Source of the DNA: Bog-756 sp963778165
GTDB lineage: Bacteria; Actinomycetota; Acidimicrobiia; Acidimicrobiales; RAAP-2
Length of the DNA: 64,000 nucleotides
Assembly: GCA_963778165.1 (NCBI GenBank)
Contig: CAVZTE010000005.1
Coordinates: 1 to 64,000, forward strand
Direction of reading: 5' to 3'
Of this stretch, positions 17,412 to 24,951 are shown piece after piece. The number at the start of each line of letters is the position of its first letter. The stretch's first letter is position 1. The notes beneath the pieces were generated by a model, which saw only the letters and a program-made list of their open reading frames with translations, was not told where the DNA came from and did no database searches. The position numbers and the translations under genes are program-made.

Positions 17412-17798
17412 TCAGGAACCGGCCTCGGCGCCTGCCGGAGCAACGGCCAGCGCGTCGGTGGCCACCTGCACCAGCGAGGCGAAGGCTTCCGGCTCGGTCA
17501 CGGCCAGGTCGGCCAGCACCTTGCGATCCACCTCGACGTCGGCCCGATGCAGCCCGGCGATGAGCCGGCTGTAGCTGGTCCCGTTGAGGCGGGCGGCGGC
17601 GTTGATCCGCTGGATCCAGAGCTGACGGAAGTCGCCTTTCCGGGCCCGACGGTCCCGGTAGGCGTACTGCATCGAGTGCATGACCTGCTCGTTGGCGGCG
17701 CGGAATGAACGGCTCTTGTTGCCGTAGTAACCCTGCGCCTGCTCGAGAACGGCACGGTGGTGCTTCTTGGCGTGTACTGCGCGCTTGACACGGGCCAT
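17412..17798 (-). CDS. rplT: 50S ribosomal protein L20
   Basis: L20 binds 23S rRNA early in 50S assembly. The N-terminus MARVKRAVHAKKHHRAVLEQ and GYYGNKSRSFRAANEQVMHS are diagnostic. Length is 128 residues against the usual 115-120; the extra is an Ala-rich C-terminus. A good ribosome site (AAAAAGGAG) lies just before the ATG. The 210-base spacer separating it from rpmI is unusually long and holds two strong hairpins, which could carry L20 autoregulation. Confidence 0.98.
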   Translation of the reverse strand: MARVKRAVHAKKHHRAVLEQAQGYYGNKSRSFRAANEQVMHSMQYAYRDRRARKGDFRQLWIQRINAAARLNGTSYSRLIAGLHRADVEVDRKVLADLAVTEPEAFASLVQVATDALAVAPAGAEAGS

Positions 17799-17828
17799 GG
17801 TTGCTCCTTTTTCCTAGAGGTGTTCCTG

Positions 17829-17996
17829 GGGGCCTGATCGACGAGATCGGAGGCCCCGATCGAATGGGTTGTGTTGTGGGCGACCGGCCGTCCGGGTGGC
17901 TGCGACCGCTAGGCGCCATCGGCGTTGGCAGGGCTGCGAACCACCGGGGTGGCCGCCACCGACTCGGTCAGATCGTCGGCCCGCCGGTGCGGGCCG
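17829..17996 (-). promoter_or_regulatory. Structured spacer between rpmI and rplT (two hairpins)
   Basis: On the minus strand, 17996-17977 forms a perfect 8-bp GC stem (CGGCCCGC with GCGGGCCG, loop ACCG). Nearer rplT, 17857-17829 forms GGGGCCT with AGGCCCC around a loop that itself holds a GATC/GATC pairing. Neither is followed by a T-run, so they are not simple intrinsic terminators. L20 controls its own operon by binding leader RNA in other bacteria, so a translational role is plausible but unproved. Confidence 0.4.
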
Positions 17997-18008
17997 GCGA
18001 ACCCGCTG

Positions 18009-18203
18009 CTACCGGCCGAGCATGCGCTTGACTTGGCGCACGTCACCGGGGGCGAAGTCGGTCTCACGGCCGAGCCGGCGCTTGCGCACGCTCGACTTGC
18101 CCTCCAGCAGATGGGAGCGAAAGGCCTTCCGACGGCGCAGGCGACCGGTTCCGGTCACCTTGATCCGCTTGCGGGCCCCACTGTCGGTCTTCATCTTCGG
18201 CAT
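18009..18203 (-). CDS. rpmI: 50S ribosomal protein L35
   Basis: L35 is a small basic 50S protein. The 64 residues MPKMKTDSGARKRIKVTGTG, then LRRRKAFRSHLLEGKSS, match the family throughout. The ATG at 18203 is chosen because MPKMKT is the conserved N-terminus, although the frame extends 10 codons further. It follows infC by 10 bases in the standard infC-rpmI-rplT order. Confidence 0.97.
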   Translation of the reverse strand: MPKMKTDSGARKRIKVTGTGRLRRRKAFRSHLLEGKSSVRKRRLGRETDFAPGDVRQVKRMLGR

Positions 18204-18213
18204 CGTGTTCTCC

Positions 18214-19020
18214 CTATCCTGCGCTCGACTCATCGGCCGGGGGCTGCTCTGCCACCGGCTCCGTTCCCACCGCTGCCTCTGCCGCCGGCTCTGCCTCTGC
18301 CGACGACTCGGTCTGTGTCACCGGCTCGGTCTGCGTCACCTGCTCGGTCTGTATCACCGGCTCGGTCTGTGCCGCCGGCTCTGCTGCTGCCTCTGCCACC
18401 GGTGTCGCAGCTGCGGCCTCCGGTGCCGTCCCGCTGCTCGGAGCGGACCCGTTGCCCTCGTGTCCCGGACCCCGGGACGCCGCCGACTGCTTGGCCCGCT
18501 TGTCCGGAGCCAGCACCATGACCATGTTCCGCCCATCCAGTCGGGGGGTGGCCTCGGACTTGCCCATCCCATCCATCTGCTCGGCGATGCGGTCCAGGAT
18601 CTTCTTGCCCAGCTCCGGGTGGAAGACCTCCCGACCACGGAACATGATGGTGATCTTGACCTTGTGGCCCTCCTCGAGGAACTTGGCCACCTGCCGGGTC
18701 TTGGTGTCGAAGTCGCCCGGACCGATCTTGGGCCGGTACTTCATCTCCTTGATCCCTACATGGACCGCTTTACGCCTCGACTCCTTGGCCCGCTGGGCCG
18801 CATCGAACTTGAACTTCCCGTAGTCCATGATGCGGCACACCGGCGGGTTGGCCCCCGGAGCGACCTCGACGAGGTCCAGGTCCAGCTGCCGGGCGATGGC
18901 CAGGGCCTCGGGTAGCAGCTTGATCCCCAGCTGCTCTCCATCGGGGTCGACCAGGCGCACCTCGCGGGCGCGGATGCGATCGTTGATGCGGGTCTCATTG
19001 GTGGTGACGGTGGCTGCTAT
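18214..19020 (-). CDS. infC: Translation initiation factor IF-3, probable AUA start, long acidic tail
   Basis: IF-3 binds the 30S subunit and discriminates against non-canonical start codons. Core motifs are INDRIRAREVRLVDPDGEQ, CRIMDYGKFKFDAAQ, IMFRGREVFHPELG and RLDGRNMVMVLAP. In the minus strand a GAGGAG lies 6 bases before ATA at 19020, so translation probably starts at AUA; IF-3 genes in other bacteria use AUU, AUC or AUA for autoregulation. The in-frame ATG codons upstream (19065, 19083) have no ribosome site. With the AUA the protein is 268 residues, longer than the usual 170-210 because of an acidic Ala/Glu/Gln/Thr-rich tail of about 90 residues with repeats such as TQTEPVTQTE. Confidence 0.95.
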   Translation of the reverse strand: MAATVTTNETRINDRIRAREVRLVDPDGEQLGIKLLPEALAIARQLDLDLVEVAPGANPPVCRIMDYGKFKFDAAQRAKESRRKAVHVGIKEMKYRPKIGPGDFDTKTRQVAKFLEEGHKVKITIMFRGREVFHPELGKKILDRIAEQMDGMGKSEATPRLDGRNMVMVLAPDKRAKQSAASRGPGHEGNGSAPSSGTAPEAAAATPVAEAAAEPAAQTEPVIQTEQVTQTEPVTQTESSAEAEPAAEAAVGTEPVAEQPPADESSAG

Positions 19021-19204
19021 TCGACTCTCCTCGGTCTTCGGGCCACGGACTTCCCGTGCCCTCATCAAGGAGCGGAGCCACACCGATCATGCCGACTTCA
19101 CGTCGGCGACCGGTCCCATTGACCCGGCGCACACCGACATACTGCCCGGTGGCCGGGTGGGAGTCCTCGACTGGAGTACTCCGCTTCCTCGTCTATCAGT
19201 GCTT

Positions 19205-19210
19205 TAGGCT
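19205..19210 (+). promoter_or_regulatory. Leaderless promoter -10 (TAGGCT)
   Basis: TAGGCT is followed by 7 bases and the GTG at 19218. No ribosome site is present. It lies in the 197-base divergent gap between infC and the DUF1844 gene. Confidence 0.6.
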
Positions 19211-19217
19211 ACCAGTC

Positions 19218-19796
19218 GTGAGCTCTCTTTGGACACCCGATGGTGAGCGCCCGGTCGGGCGACCAGCAGCAACCGGCGGTGCCGGGTCCCCTCCGGGGGC
19301 CGGTGCACCTCCCGGATCGGGCTCGGGCGGGCCCGACCAGCCCTCCGACATGGACGAGGCCGAGCTGGCCCGTCAGATGGAGGCCATGCGGGCCGAGCTG
19401 GTCAATTCGCCGGTCGAGGTGGTGGTGGCCAACCACTGCTACGGGCTGTTCGAGCTGGCTGCGGTGTACCTGTCCCAGCAGCCGGCCATGTTGACCCAGG
19501 CCCGCCTGGCCATCGACGCCCTGGGCTGCCTGGTCAGCGGGCTGGAGGGCCGCCTGGGCGACACCGAGGAGCAGCTCCGGGACGGCCTGAGCCAGCTGCG
19601 GCTGGCCTACGTGCAGATCGACGGGGCCCAGCGGGTGGGGGCCGAGGTGGCCGCGGCGGCCGGGGTCAACGGGGAGTCCACCTTCGACCCGGGGCCCACC
19701 GGCACCGCGGGCAGCGCGGTCGACACCGATAACGGGGGCGCCGGATCGGATCCGGCCGGGTCGGACGCGGAGACTGAGAACGACGCTCCCGGGTGA
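19218..19796 (+). CDS. DUF1844-like protein
   Basis: The middle of this 192-residue protein (about 45-140) resembles DUF1844, a small helical domain of unknown function: NSPVEVVVANHCYGLFELAA, then QARLAIDALGCLVSGLEGRL and LRDGLSQLRLAYVQI. Genes of this family often lie beside infC in actinobacteria, as here. The flanks are Gly/Pro-rich (N-terminal) and acidic (C-terminal), both disordered in appearance. The GTG start is set by the leaderless -10 at 19205. It overlaps the next gene as GTGA. Confidence 0.75.
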   Translation: MSSLWTPDGERPVGRPAATGGAGSPPGAGAPPGSGSGGPDQPSDMDEAELARQMEAMRAELVNSPVEVVVANHCYGLFELAAVYLSQQPAMLTQARLAIDALGCLVSGLEGRLGDTEEQLRDGLSQLRLAYVQIDGAQRVGAEVAAAAGVNGESTFDPGPTGTAGSAVDTDNGGAGSDPAGSDAETENDAPG

Positions 19797-21652
19797 GTGG
19801 GGGCGGCGACGGCGACCCGGGCCAGCCGACCGGAGGTGAGCCGGCGGCGGTCAGCCGCTCCTCGGGCCCACTGGGGGGCATAGACGGCTCCCGGGTCCGG
19901 AGCTTCCTCGGACTCTCGATCGGGCTGGTCGGCCCCCGGGCCAACCTGGCCGTGTCCGGGGTGCTGATCACCCTGTTCGTCCAGCAACGGGCCTCCAGCG
20001 CCCTGGCCGTCACCTTCGCCCTCACCGCCGACCGCCTGGTCAGCTGGGTCACCTATCCGGTGGCCGGGCGGCTGAGCGACCGGACCCAGAGCCGGGTGGG
20101 GCGCCGGACGCCGTACATGGCGGGAAGCCTGATCATCATGGGCATCGCCACCTGGATGTTCACCGTGGTCAGTGGCTACTGGCTGTTGGTGCTGATGATC
20201 CTCATCGCCGGCCAGGCCTCGGCCACCTTCACCCTCACCAACGTGGCGGTGGTGCCCGAGGTGTTCGGCCGGAGCCGTTGGATCAAGGCCCTGCTGCTCA
20301 CCACGGTCCTGGGCACCATCGCCAGCCTGGCCATCAAGGGGACGGTGATCGCCAGCTGGAACCAGCACGATCCGTCGACCTGGAACCTGCCGTTCCAGAT
20401 AGCGGGGGCCATCCTGGTGGGCGTGGGGATCGCCGTGCTGGTGCTGGTGCGCGAGGCCCCCACCGCCACCTACGGCGCCGAGGTCGACCGCAAGCAGCGG
20501 GCCCGGCCCACCCGTGACGAGATCCGGGACATCCTGGCCGGGCCCAACGCCAAGGTGCTGGTGGGGGGATCGCTGCTCTTCTGGTCCGGGGTGGGGTCGA
20601 CGGCCTACGTGGCCATCCTGTTCTTCCAGAAGATCCTGCACGCCGGAGCCAGCGCCCAGACCATCGCCGGCCTGGCCACCGGGCTCCCGGTGTTCATCAT
20701 CGGCATCGCCCTGGGGATCCCGCTCAGCCGGTGGCTGACCCCCATGCAGTTGGCCATCGGCGCCCCCTTGGCCGGGGCGGTCCTGACCGGGGTGCAGTAC
20801 TTCGACACCCATCTGTGGCAGGCGGTGGTGCTGAGCTACATCGGGGCCCCACTGGTCGGCGCCTACATCATCGTGATGGCCCCCCTGCTCCTCCAGCTCC
20901 TGCCCCGGGCCGGGGGGCTGGGCGAACGGATCGGGGTGCTACTGGCGCCGTTCAACCTGTGCAGCGTGGTGCTGGCCTACGTGGCCGCGGTGGTCATCGA
21001 CGCCACCGGCAACTACCGGCTCATCTGGATCTTCCCGGCGGCCACGGGTCTGGGACAGGCCCTGGTCAACTGCTGGCTCAAGTACCCGGCCCGAAAAGCG
21101 TCCAGTCCGGACATGGTGGGGCAACTGTGGAAGTGGAGCGTGGTGCAGGCCGAGTCGCTGGCCGAGACGGGGTTGCTCACCGGTCTCCTGGCGGCGCCTC
21201 TTCTCGGCGTCGTGACCGAGGAGGACGCTGACAGCGCCGTGGTCATCGACATGGCTCGCAACATCCTCGGGAATCCCTACGAAGTGGACGGGGAGGGCGA
21301 CGGGGAGGGCGAGGGCGAGGGCGGAGACGGGGAGGACGGGAGCGGCGACCCGCAGGCCCTGAACGGTGCGGACCCGACGGACGGATCAGTTCAGTGGGGC
21401 GACTCGCCGCCACTTGGATCGGCGGACAACTCGACAGGTGGTGGTTCGAAGACCGGGGACTCGGCGACCGGGGCCTCCGGGACCGAAGACCCCACCGATG
21501 TCGACCCGGCCCCCGTGCCATCGTTGGGCGTCGACCCGCTCACCGACCAGTCGAACGGCGCAGGGAGCCCGCTCCCGAGGCCCGGTGGTGACCCCGATGC
21601 CACCTCGGAGGTTCCCGGGTCCGGCACCGGTATCGATCCCGACTCGGCGTAG
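19793..21652 (+). CDS. Major facilitator superfamily transporter with long hydrophilic tail
   Basis: A polytopic membrane protein with about 12 hydrophobic segments between residues 35 and 435. VAGRLSDRTQSRVGRRTPYM is the cytoplasmic loop 2-3 motif of MFS carriers, closest to the glycoside-pentoside-hexuronide/sugar cation symporters. Substrate is unknown. The GTG at 19793 overlaps the DUF1844 stop (GTGA). After about residue 495 comes a 120-residue Gly/Asp/Ser/Pro-rich tail. Its last 262 bases lie antisense to the tail of the cold-shock-domain gene. Whether both tails are translated is unclear. Confidence 0.8.
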   Translation: MSGGGDGDPGQPTGGEPAAVSRSSGPLGGIDGSRVRSFLGLSIGLVGPRANLAVSGVLITLFVQQRASSALAVTFALTADRLVSWVTYPVAGRLSDRTQSRVGRRTPYMAGSLIIMGIATWMFTVVSGYWLLVLMILIAGQASATFTLTNVAVVPEVFGRSRWIKALLLTTVLGTIASLAIKGTVIASWNQHDPSTWNLPFQIAGAILVGVGIAVLVLVREAPTATYGAEVDRKQRARPTRDEIRDILAGPNAKVLVGGSLLFWSGVGSTAYVAILFFQKILHAGASAQTIAGLATGLPVFIIGIALGIPLSRWLTPMQLAIGAPLAGAVLTGVQYFDTHLWQAVVLSYIGAPLVGAYIIVMAPLLLQLLPRAGGLGERIGVLLAPFNLCSVVLAYVAAVVIDATGNYRLIWIFPAATGLGQALVNCWLKYPARKASSPDMVGQLWKWSVVQAESLAETGLLTGLLAAPLLGVVTEEDADSAVVIDMARNILGNPYEVDGEGDGEGEGEGGDGEDGSGDPQALNGADPTDGSVQWGDSPPLGSADNSTGGGSKTGDSATGASGTEDPTDVDPAPVPSLGVDPLTDQSNGAGSPLPRPGGDPDATSEVPGSGTGIDPDSA

Positions 21653-21993
21653 ACCCTGGCCGCCAACCTGCCTCCCAGAGCCCCCACATCCACGGTGGCC
21701 TCCACCGGAGCCAGGGTCGATCCCGGTGACACCACCCCCGGCAGCGGTCGGACGTAACGGGCCTCGAGACGACCCAGCCGGCCGGCGGCGATCACGAAGG
21801 CCACCACCGTCCCCACCGCGATGGTGCGGGAGCCGTCGGTGATGGCCGTGCAGTGGAAGCCCACCCTCCGCCCCGGCCCGTACTCCACCACGCCCAGCCC
21901 GCGGGGATCGTCGAACTCCACCACATCGCCGACCAGGGGAGCCTTCCCCACCGGGATCAGATCGACCGGTCCTGTCCACACCGGGGGGCTCAC
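21391..21993 (-). CDS. Cold-shock-domain protein with low-complexity C-terminus
   Basis: Residues about 20-90 form a cold-shock-like beta barrel: VGDVVEFDDPRGLGVVEYGP, FHCTAITDGSRTIAVGT and GRLEARYVRPLPG. This variant, with FHCTAIADGSRTI-type RNP motif, is common in actinobacteria. The GTG at 21993 has GGAGGG 9 bases upstream, which decides the start. The remaining 110 residues are Ser/Pro/Gly/Val-rich, and the last 87 codons are antisense to the MFS gene. Third codon positions coincide on both strands there, so base composition cannot say which tail is real. It lies 118 bases after hisG. Confidence 0.7.
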   Translation of the reverse strand: MSPPVWTGPVDLIPVGKAPLVGDVVEFDDPRGLGVVEYGPGRRVGFHCTAITDGSRTIAVGTVVAFVIAAGRLGRLEARYVRPLPGVVSPGSTLAPVEATVDVGALGGRLAARVYAESGSIPVPDPGTSEVASGSPPGLGSGLPAPFDWSVSGSTPNDGTGAGSTSVGSSVPEAPVAESPVFEPPPVELSADPSGGESPH

Positions 21994-22111
21994 CGCAGGG
22001 ATCCCTCCGGGCTCACCGGTCCGACCGGAGCCGACAGGTCTGCCGCCATGCCCGGCTCCCCCGGCTCTGCCGCCATCAGCGGCTCTGCCGCCATCAGCTG
22101 CCCGACCGGCC

Positions 22112-23008
22112 TCAATGGACGATCTTCGACAGGGCCAACTCGATGATGTCGGTGGCACCGCGGTCCTTCAGGGCCGGGATGAGCACGTTGATCTCCGACT
22201 TCGGCACCACCGTCTCCACCGCATACCCGCCCCCACCGAACAGCTCCGACACCGTCGGCGACCGCAGTGAGGGCAGCACCTCGATGACCTCGGGGAGTTG
22301 CGCCGCGGCCACGTTGAGCTTGACCAGGACCTTCCCCCGGGCCTCCAGCGAGCCCTCCAGCAACGTGAACAGCTGGTCCATGGCGTGGCGCTTGTCGGGG
22401 TCCTTGGCCGCGGCGGGGTTGGCGATCAACTCGGTGTGGGACACCAGCAGGGTCTCGACGATCTTGAGCCCGGCGGCCCGGAGGGCCCCTCCGGTCTCGG
22501 TGATCTCCACCACGCAGTCGGCGATGTCGGGCACCTTGGCCTCGGTGGCCCCGTAGGACAGGCTGACCTCGGCGTTGACGCCGTGTTCGGCGAAGTACCG
22601 GCGGGTCAGCTCGGGATACTCGGTCGACACCCGCAGGGCCCCGGCGGCGCCGTGGCCCGAGCCGGCCAGATCGGCCACCGAGGACACCGGGGAGTCCATG
22701 GGCACGGCCAGCACCACCCGGATGGGATTGGCGGTGGCCTTGGAGTAGCGCAGGACGCCGAGAGAGGTCACGTCGCTCCCCCGCTCCTCCACCCAGTCAC
22801 GCCCGGTGATCCCGATGTCGAACAGCCCGTCGGCCACGTACAGCGGGATCTCCTGGGGTCGCAGGATCCGGACCTCGTCGATGCGGGGGTCGTCGATGGC
22901 CGCCCGGTAGTCCACGCTGGACGAGCGGATCACCCCCAGGTCGGCCGAGGCGAACAGCTCGAGGGTGGCCCGTTCCAGGGACCCCTTGGGGAGCACCAGG
23001 CGCAGCAT
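22112..23008 (-). CDS. hisG: ATP phosphoribosyltransferase (long form)
   Basis: HisG makes phosphoribosyl-ATP, the first and feedback-controlled step of histidine synthesis. The 298 residues begin MLRLVLPKGSLERATLELFA. Typical stretches are RPQEIPLYVADGLFDIGITG, DCVVEITETGGALRAAGLKI and, at the C-terminus, a regulatory ACT-like domain (GKVLVKLNVAAAQLPEVIEV onward). This long form does not need HisZ. The ATG shares one base with the ribH stop (TGATG). hisE is often beside hisG in actinobacteria but is not here. Confidence 0.96.
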   Translation of the reverse strand: MLRLVLPKGSLERATLELFASADLGVIRSSSVDYRAAIDDPRIDEVRILRPQEIPLYVADGLFDIGITGRDWVEERGSDVTSLGVLRYSKATANPIRVVLAVPMDSPVSSVADLAGSGHGAAGALRVSTEYPELTRRYFAEHGVNAEVSLSYGATEAKVPDIADCVVEITETGGALRAAGLKIVETLLVSHTELIANPAAAKDPDKRHAMDQLFTLLEGSLEARGKVLVKLNVAAAQLPEVIEVLPSLRSPTVSELFGGGGYAVETVVPKSEINVLIPALKDRGATDIIELALSKIVH

Positions 23009-23598
23009 CAGCGCTTCCCGACGCCGAACCCGACCCGGCGCCCGGACGAAGCCGCCGCCACCGATCGCAGCACCCCGACCGTGTCGATGGCCGTCCGGGC
23101 CGCTTCGCGCCCCTTGTTCGACTCGTCCTCTGCCGAGCGCACCAGCGCCTGGTCGATGGTCTCGGTGGTCAGTACGCCGAAGACCACCGGCATCCCGGTG
23201 TCCAGCTGCACCCGTTGCAGCCCCGAGGCGCACTCGCCGGCCACGAACTCGTAGTGACCGGTGTCCCCTCGGATCACCGCGCCCAGGCAGATCACCGCGT
23301 CCACCGCGCCCGAGCGGGCCAGCTCCTGGGCCACCACCGGGAGCTCGAAGGCGCCCGGCACCCACGCCACGATGGCCGTGGCCAGATCGCAGCCCGACTC
23401 CTCCAGGGCGTCCAGGGCCCCGGACAGCAGACGGTAGGTGATCCCGCCGTTGAACTCGGCGCACGCCAGGCCGACCCGGGGCCTGCCGGTGGCCGAGGTG
23501 TCGCCACGATCGCTGTCGCCGTCCAGGGCGGTGCCCACCCTGGCAGCGGCTCGTTCTTTGGCGTCGGGGGGGAGAAGGGTCAGATCAGAGGACGTCAT
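23008..23598 (-). CDS. ribH: 6,7-dimethyl-8-ribityllumazine synthase
   Basis: RibH condenses the butanone phosphate made by RibBA with the aminopyrimidine to give lumazine, and forms icosahedral or pentameric assemblies. Motifs are CAEFNGGITYRLL, VPGAFELPVVAQ and CLGAVIRGDTGHYEFV, with the catalytic His in the last, and SNKGREAARTAI near the C-terminus. It has an N-terminal extension of about 40 residues. The first 14 bases overlap ribBA, so it should be co-translated. Confidence 0.97.
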   Translation of the reverse strand: MTSSDLTLLPPDAKERAAARVGTALDGDSDRGDTSATGRPRVGLACAEFNGGITYRLLSGALDALEESGCDLATAIVAWVPGAFELPVVAQELARSGAVDAVICLGAVIRGDTGHYEFVAGECASGLQRVQLDTGMPVVFGVLTTETIDQALVRSAEDESNKGREAARTAIDTVGVLRSVAAASSGRRVGFGVGKR

Positions 23599-24805
23599 CG
23601 AGTCCTTCGAGGAGGTGGCCCATCCGTTCCCGCTTGGTCCGGAGATACTCGATGTTCTCCGGGGTGGGGGTGGGTTGCAGGTTCACCCGCTCGACGATAT
23701 CGAGTCCGAAGCCCTCCAGCCCGCCATACTTGGTCGGGTTGTTGGTCATGAGGCGCATGGTGGTGACCCCCAGGTCGACCAGGATCTGCGCCCCGATCCC
23801 GTACTCCCGGGAGTCGGCGGGCAGGCCGAGCTCGAGATTGGCGTCCACGGTGTCGAACCCCTCCTCTTGGAGGTTGTAGGCCCGGAGCTTGTGGGCCAGG
23901 CCGATCCCCCGGCCCTCGTGGCCCCGGAGGTACACGATGACCCCGCTGCCGTTTTCGGCGATGGCGGCCATGGCCGCCTGGAGCTGCGGGCCGCAGTCAC
24001 AGCGGGCCGACCCGAAGACGTCGCCGGTCAGGCACTCGCTGTGCACCCGGACCAGCACGTTGGGCTGGCCGGCCACGTTCCCTTTGACCAGGGCCACATG
24101 GTGCTCCCCGTCGAGCACCGACTCGTAGGCGTACACCGTGAACTCCCCGTAGTCGGTGGGGATGCGGGCACCCTCGAGCCGGCGGACCAGCTTGTCCTTC
24201 TGCCGCCGGTAGCGGATGAGCTCGGCGATGGAGATGAGGTGGAGCTGATGCCGCTCGGCGAACTCCATGAGCTCGGGGAGGCGGGCCATACCGGTCTTGT
24301 CCTGGCTCACCACCTCGCACAGCACCCCGACCGGCGACATCCCGGCCGCCCGGGCCAGGTCCACGGCGGCCTCGGTGTGGCCGGCCCGCTTGAGGACCCC
24401 GCCCGGTCGGTAGCGGAGCGGGAAGATGTGGCCCGGCCGGTTGAGATCGCTGGGGCGGATGTGGGGGTCGGCCAGGGCCTTGATGGTGGCGGCGCGGTCC
24501 GACGCCGAAATCCCCGTCGACGTCCCGTGCCGGTAGTCCACACTCACGGTGAAGGCCGTCCGCTGCACCTCGGTGTTGGCCGTGACCATGAGGGGCAGGT
24601 CGAGCTGCTCGACCCGCTCGGGGGTCAACGGCACGCAGATGAGACCGGAGGTATGGGCCAGGAAGAAGGCGATCTTCTCGGGGGTGACCGCGTCGGCGGC
24701 CATGATCAGGTCCCCTTCGTTCTCTCGGTCTTCGTCGTCCACCACGACGACGATCTCACCGCGACCGACCGCCTCGATGGCATCCTCAACCGATGAAAAG
24801 GGCAT
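23585..24805 (-). CDS. ribBA: Bifunctional DHBP synthase / GTP cyclohydrolase II
   Basis: Residues 1-205 are the 3,4-dihydroxy-2-butanone-4-phosphate synthase domain (VVDDEDRENEGDLIMAAD; HGTSTGISASDRAATI). Residues 206-406 are GTP cyclohydrolase II, with the zinc site CLTGDVFGSARCDCG and the GTP loop GHEGRGIGLAHKL. It feeds both branches of riboflavin synthesis. The 146 bases before the ATG hold an FMN-riboswitch-like element whose helices can cover the ribosome site GGAG. ribE is not in this cluster. Confidence 0.97.
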   Translation of the reverse strand: MPFSSVEDAIEAVGRGEIVVVVDDEDRENEGDLIMAADAVTPEKIAFFLAHTSGLICVPLTPERVEQLDLPLMVTANTEVQRTAFTVSVDYRHGTSTGISASDRAATIKALADPHIRPSDLNRPGHIFPLRYRPGGVLKRAGHTEAAVDLARAAGMSPVGVLCEVVSQDKTGMARLPELMEFAERHQLHLISIAELIRYRRQKDKLVRRLEGARIPTDYGEFTVYAYESVLDGEHHVALVKGNVAGQPNVLVRVHSECLTGDVFGSARCDCGPQLQAAMAAIAENGSGVIVYLRGHEGRGIGLAHKLRAYNLQEEGFDTVDANLELGLPADSREYGIGAQILVDLGVTTMRLMTNNPTKYGGLEGFGLDIVERVNLQPTPTPENIEYLRTKRERMGHLLEGLDDVL

Positions 24806-24951
24806 GGACCCTTGGTCTCCTTGTGTTCTCTACATCCGGCTGCAGTGTGGACGGCGGGCCCCGGCGCAGCCTCAGACCGGAGACCAACTGTTCTTAATGT
24901 CGGCTGGCACGGCGCCGGCCTTAGGTATTTTCTCGATCCGAACCAAGGGCG
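24806..24951 (-). ncRNA. FMN-riboswitch-like leader of ribBA with switchable helices
   Basis: The whole gap between ribD and ribBA looks like structured RNA. On the minus strand CCCTTGGT (24949-24942) is the exact complement of ACCAAGGG (24816-24809), forming a closing helix. TTGGTCTCC (24887-24879) is the exact complement of GGAGACCAA (24820-24812), which includes the GGAG ribosome site. The two helices share ACCAA and cannot coexist. The 3' part reads CCGGGGCCCGCCGUCC, then GCAGCCGGAUGUAGAGAAC; both resemble the FMN riboswitch consensus (CCGGGGCCGACGGU; GUCCGGAUGGGAGAGA). The 5' part (GAGAAAAUACC, GGCCGGCG) matches less well. It is either a diverged FMN riboswitch or a related element acting on translation. 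Confidence 0.5.
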
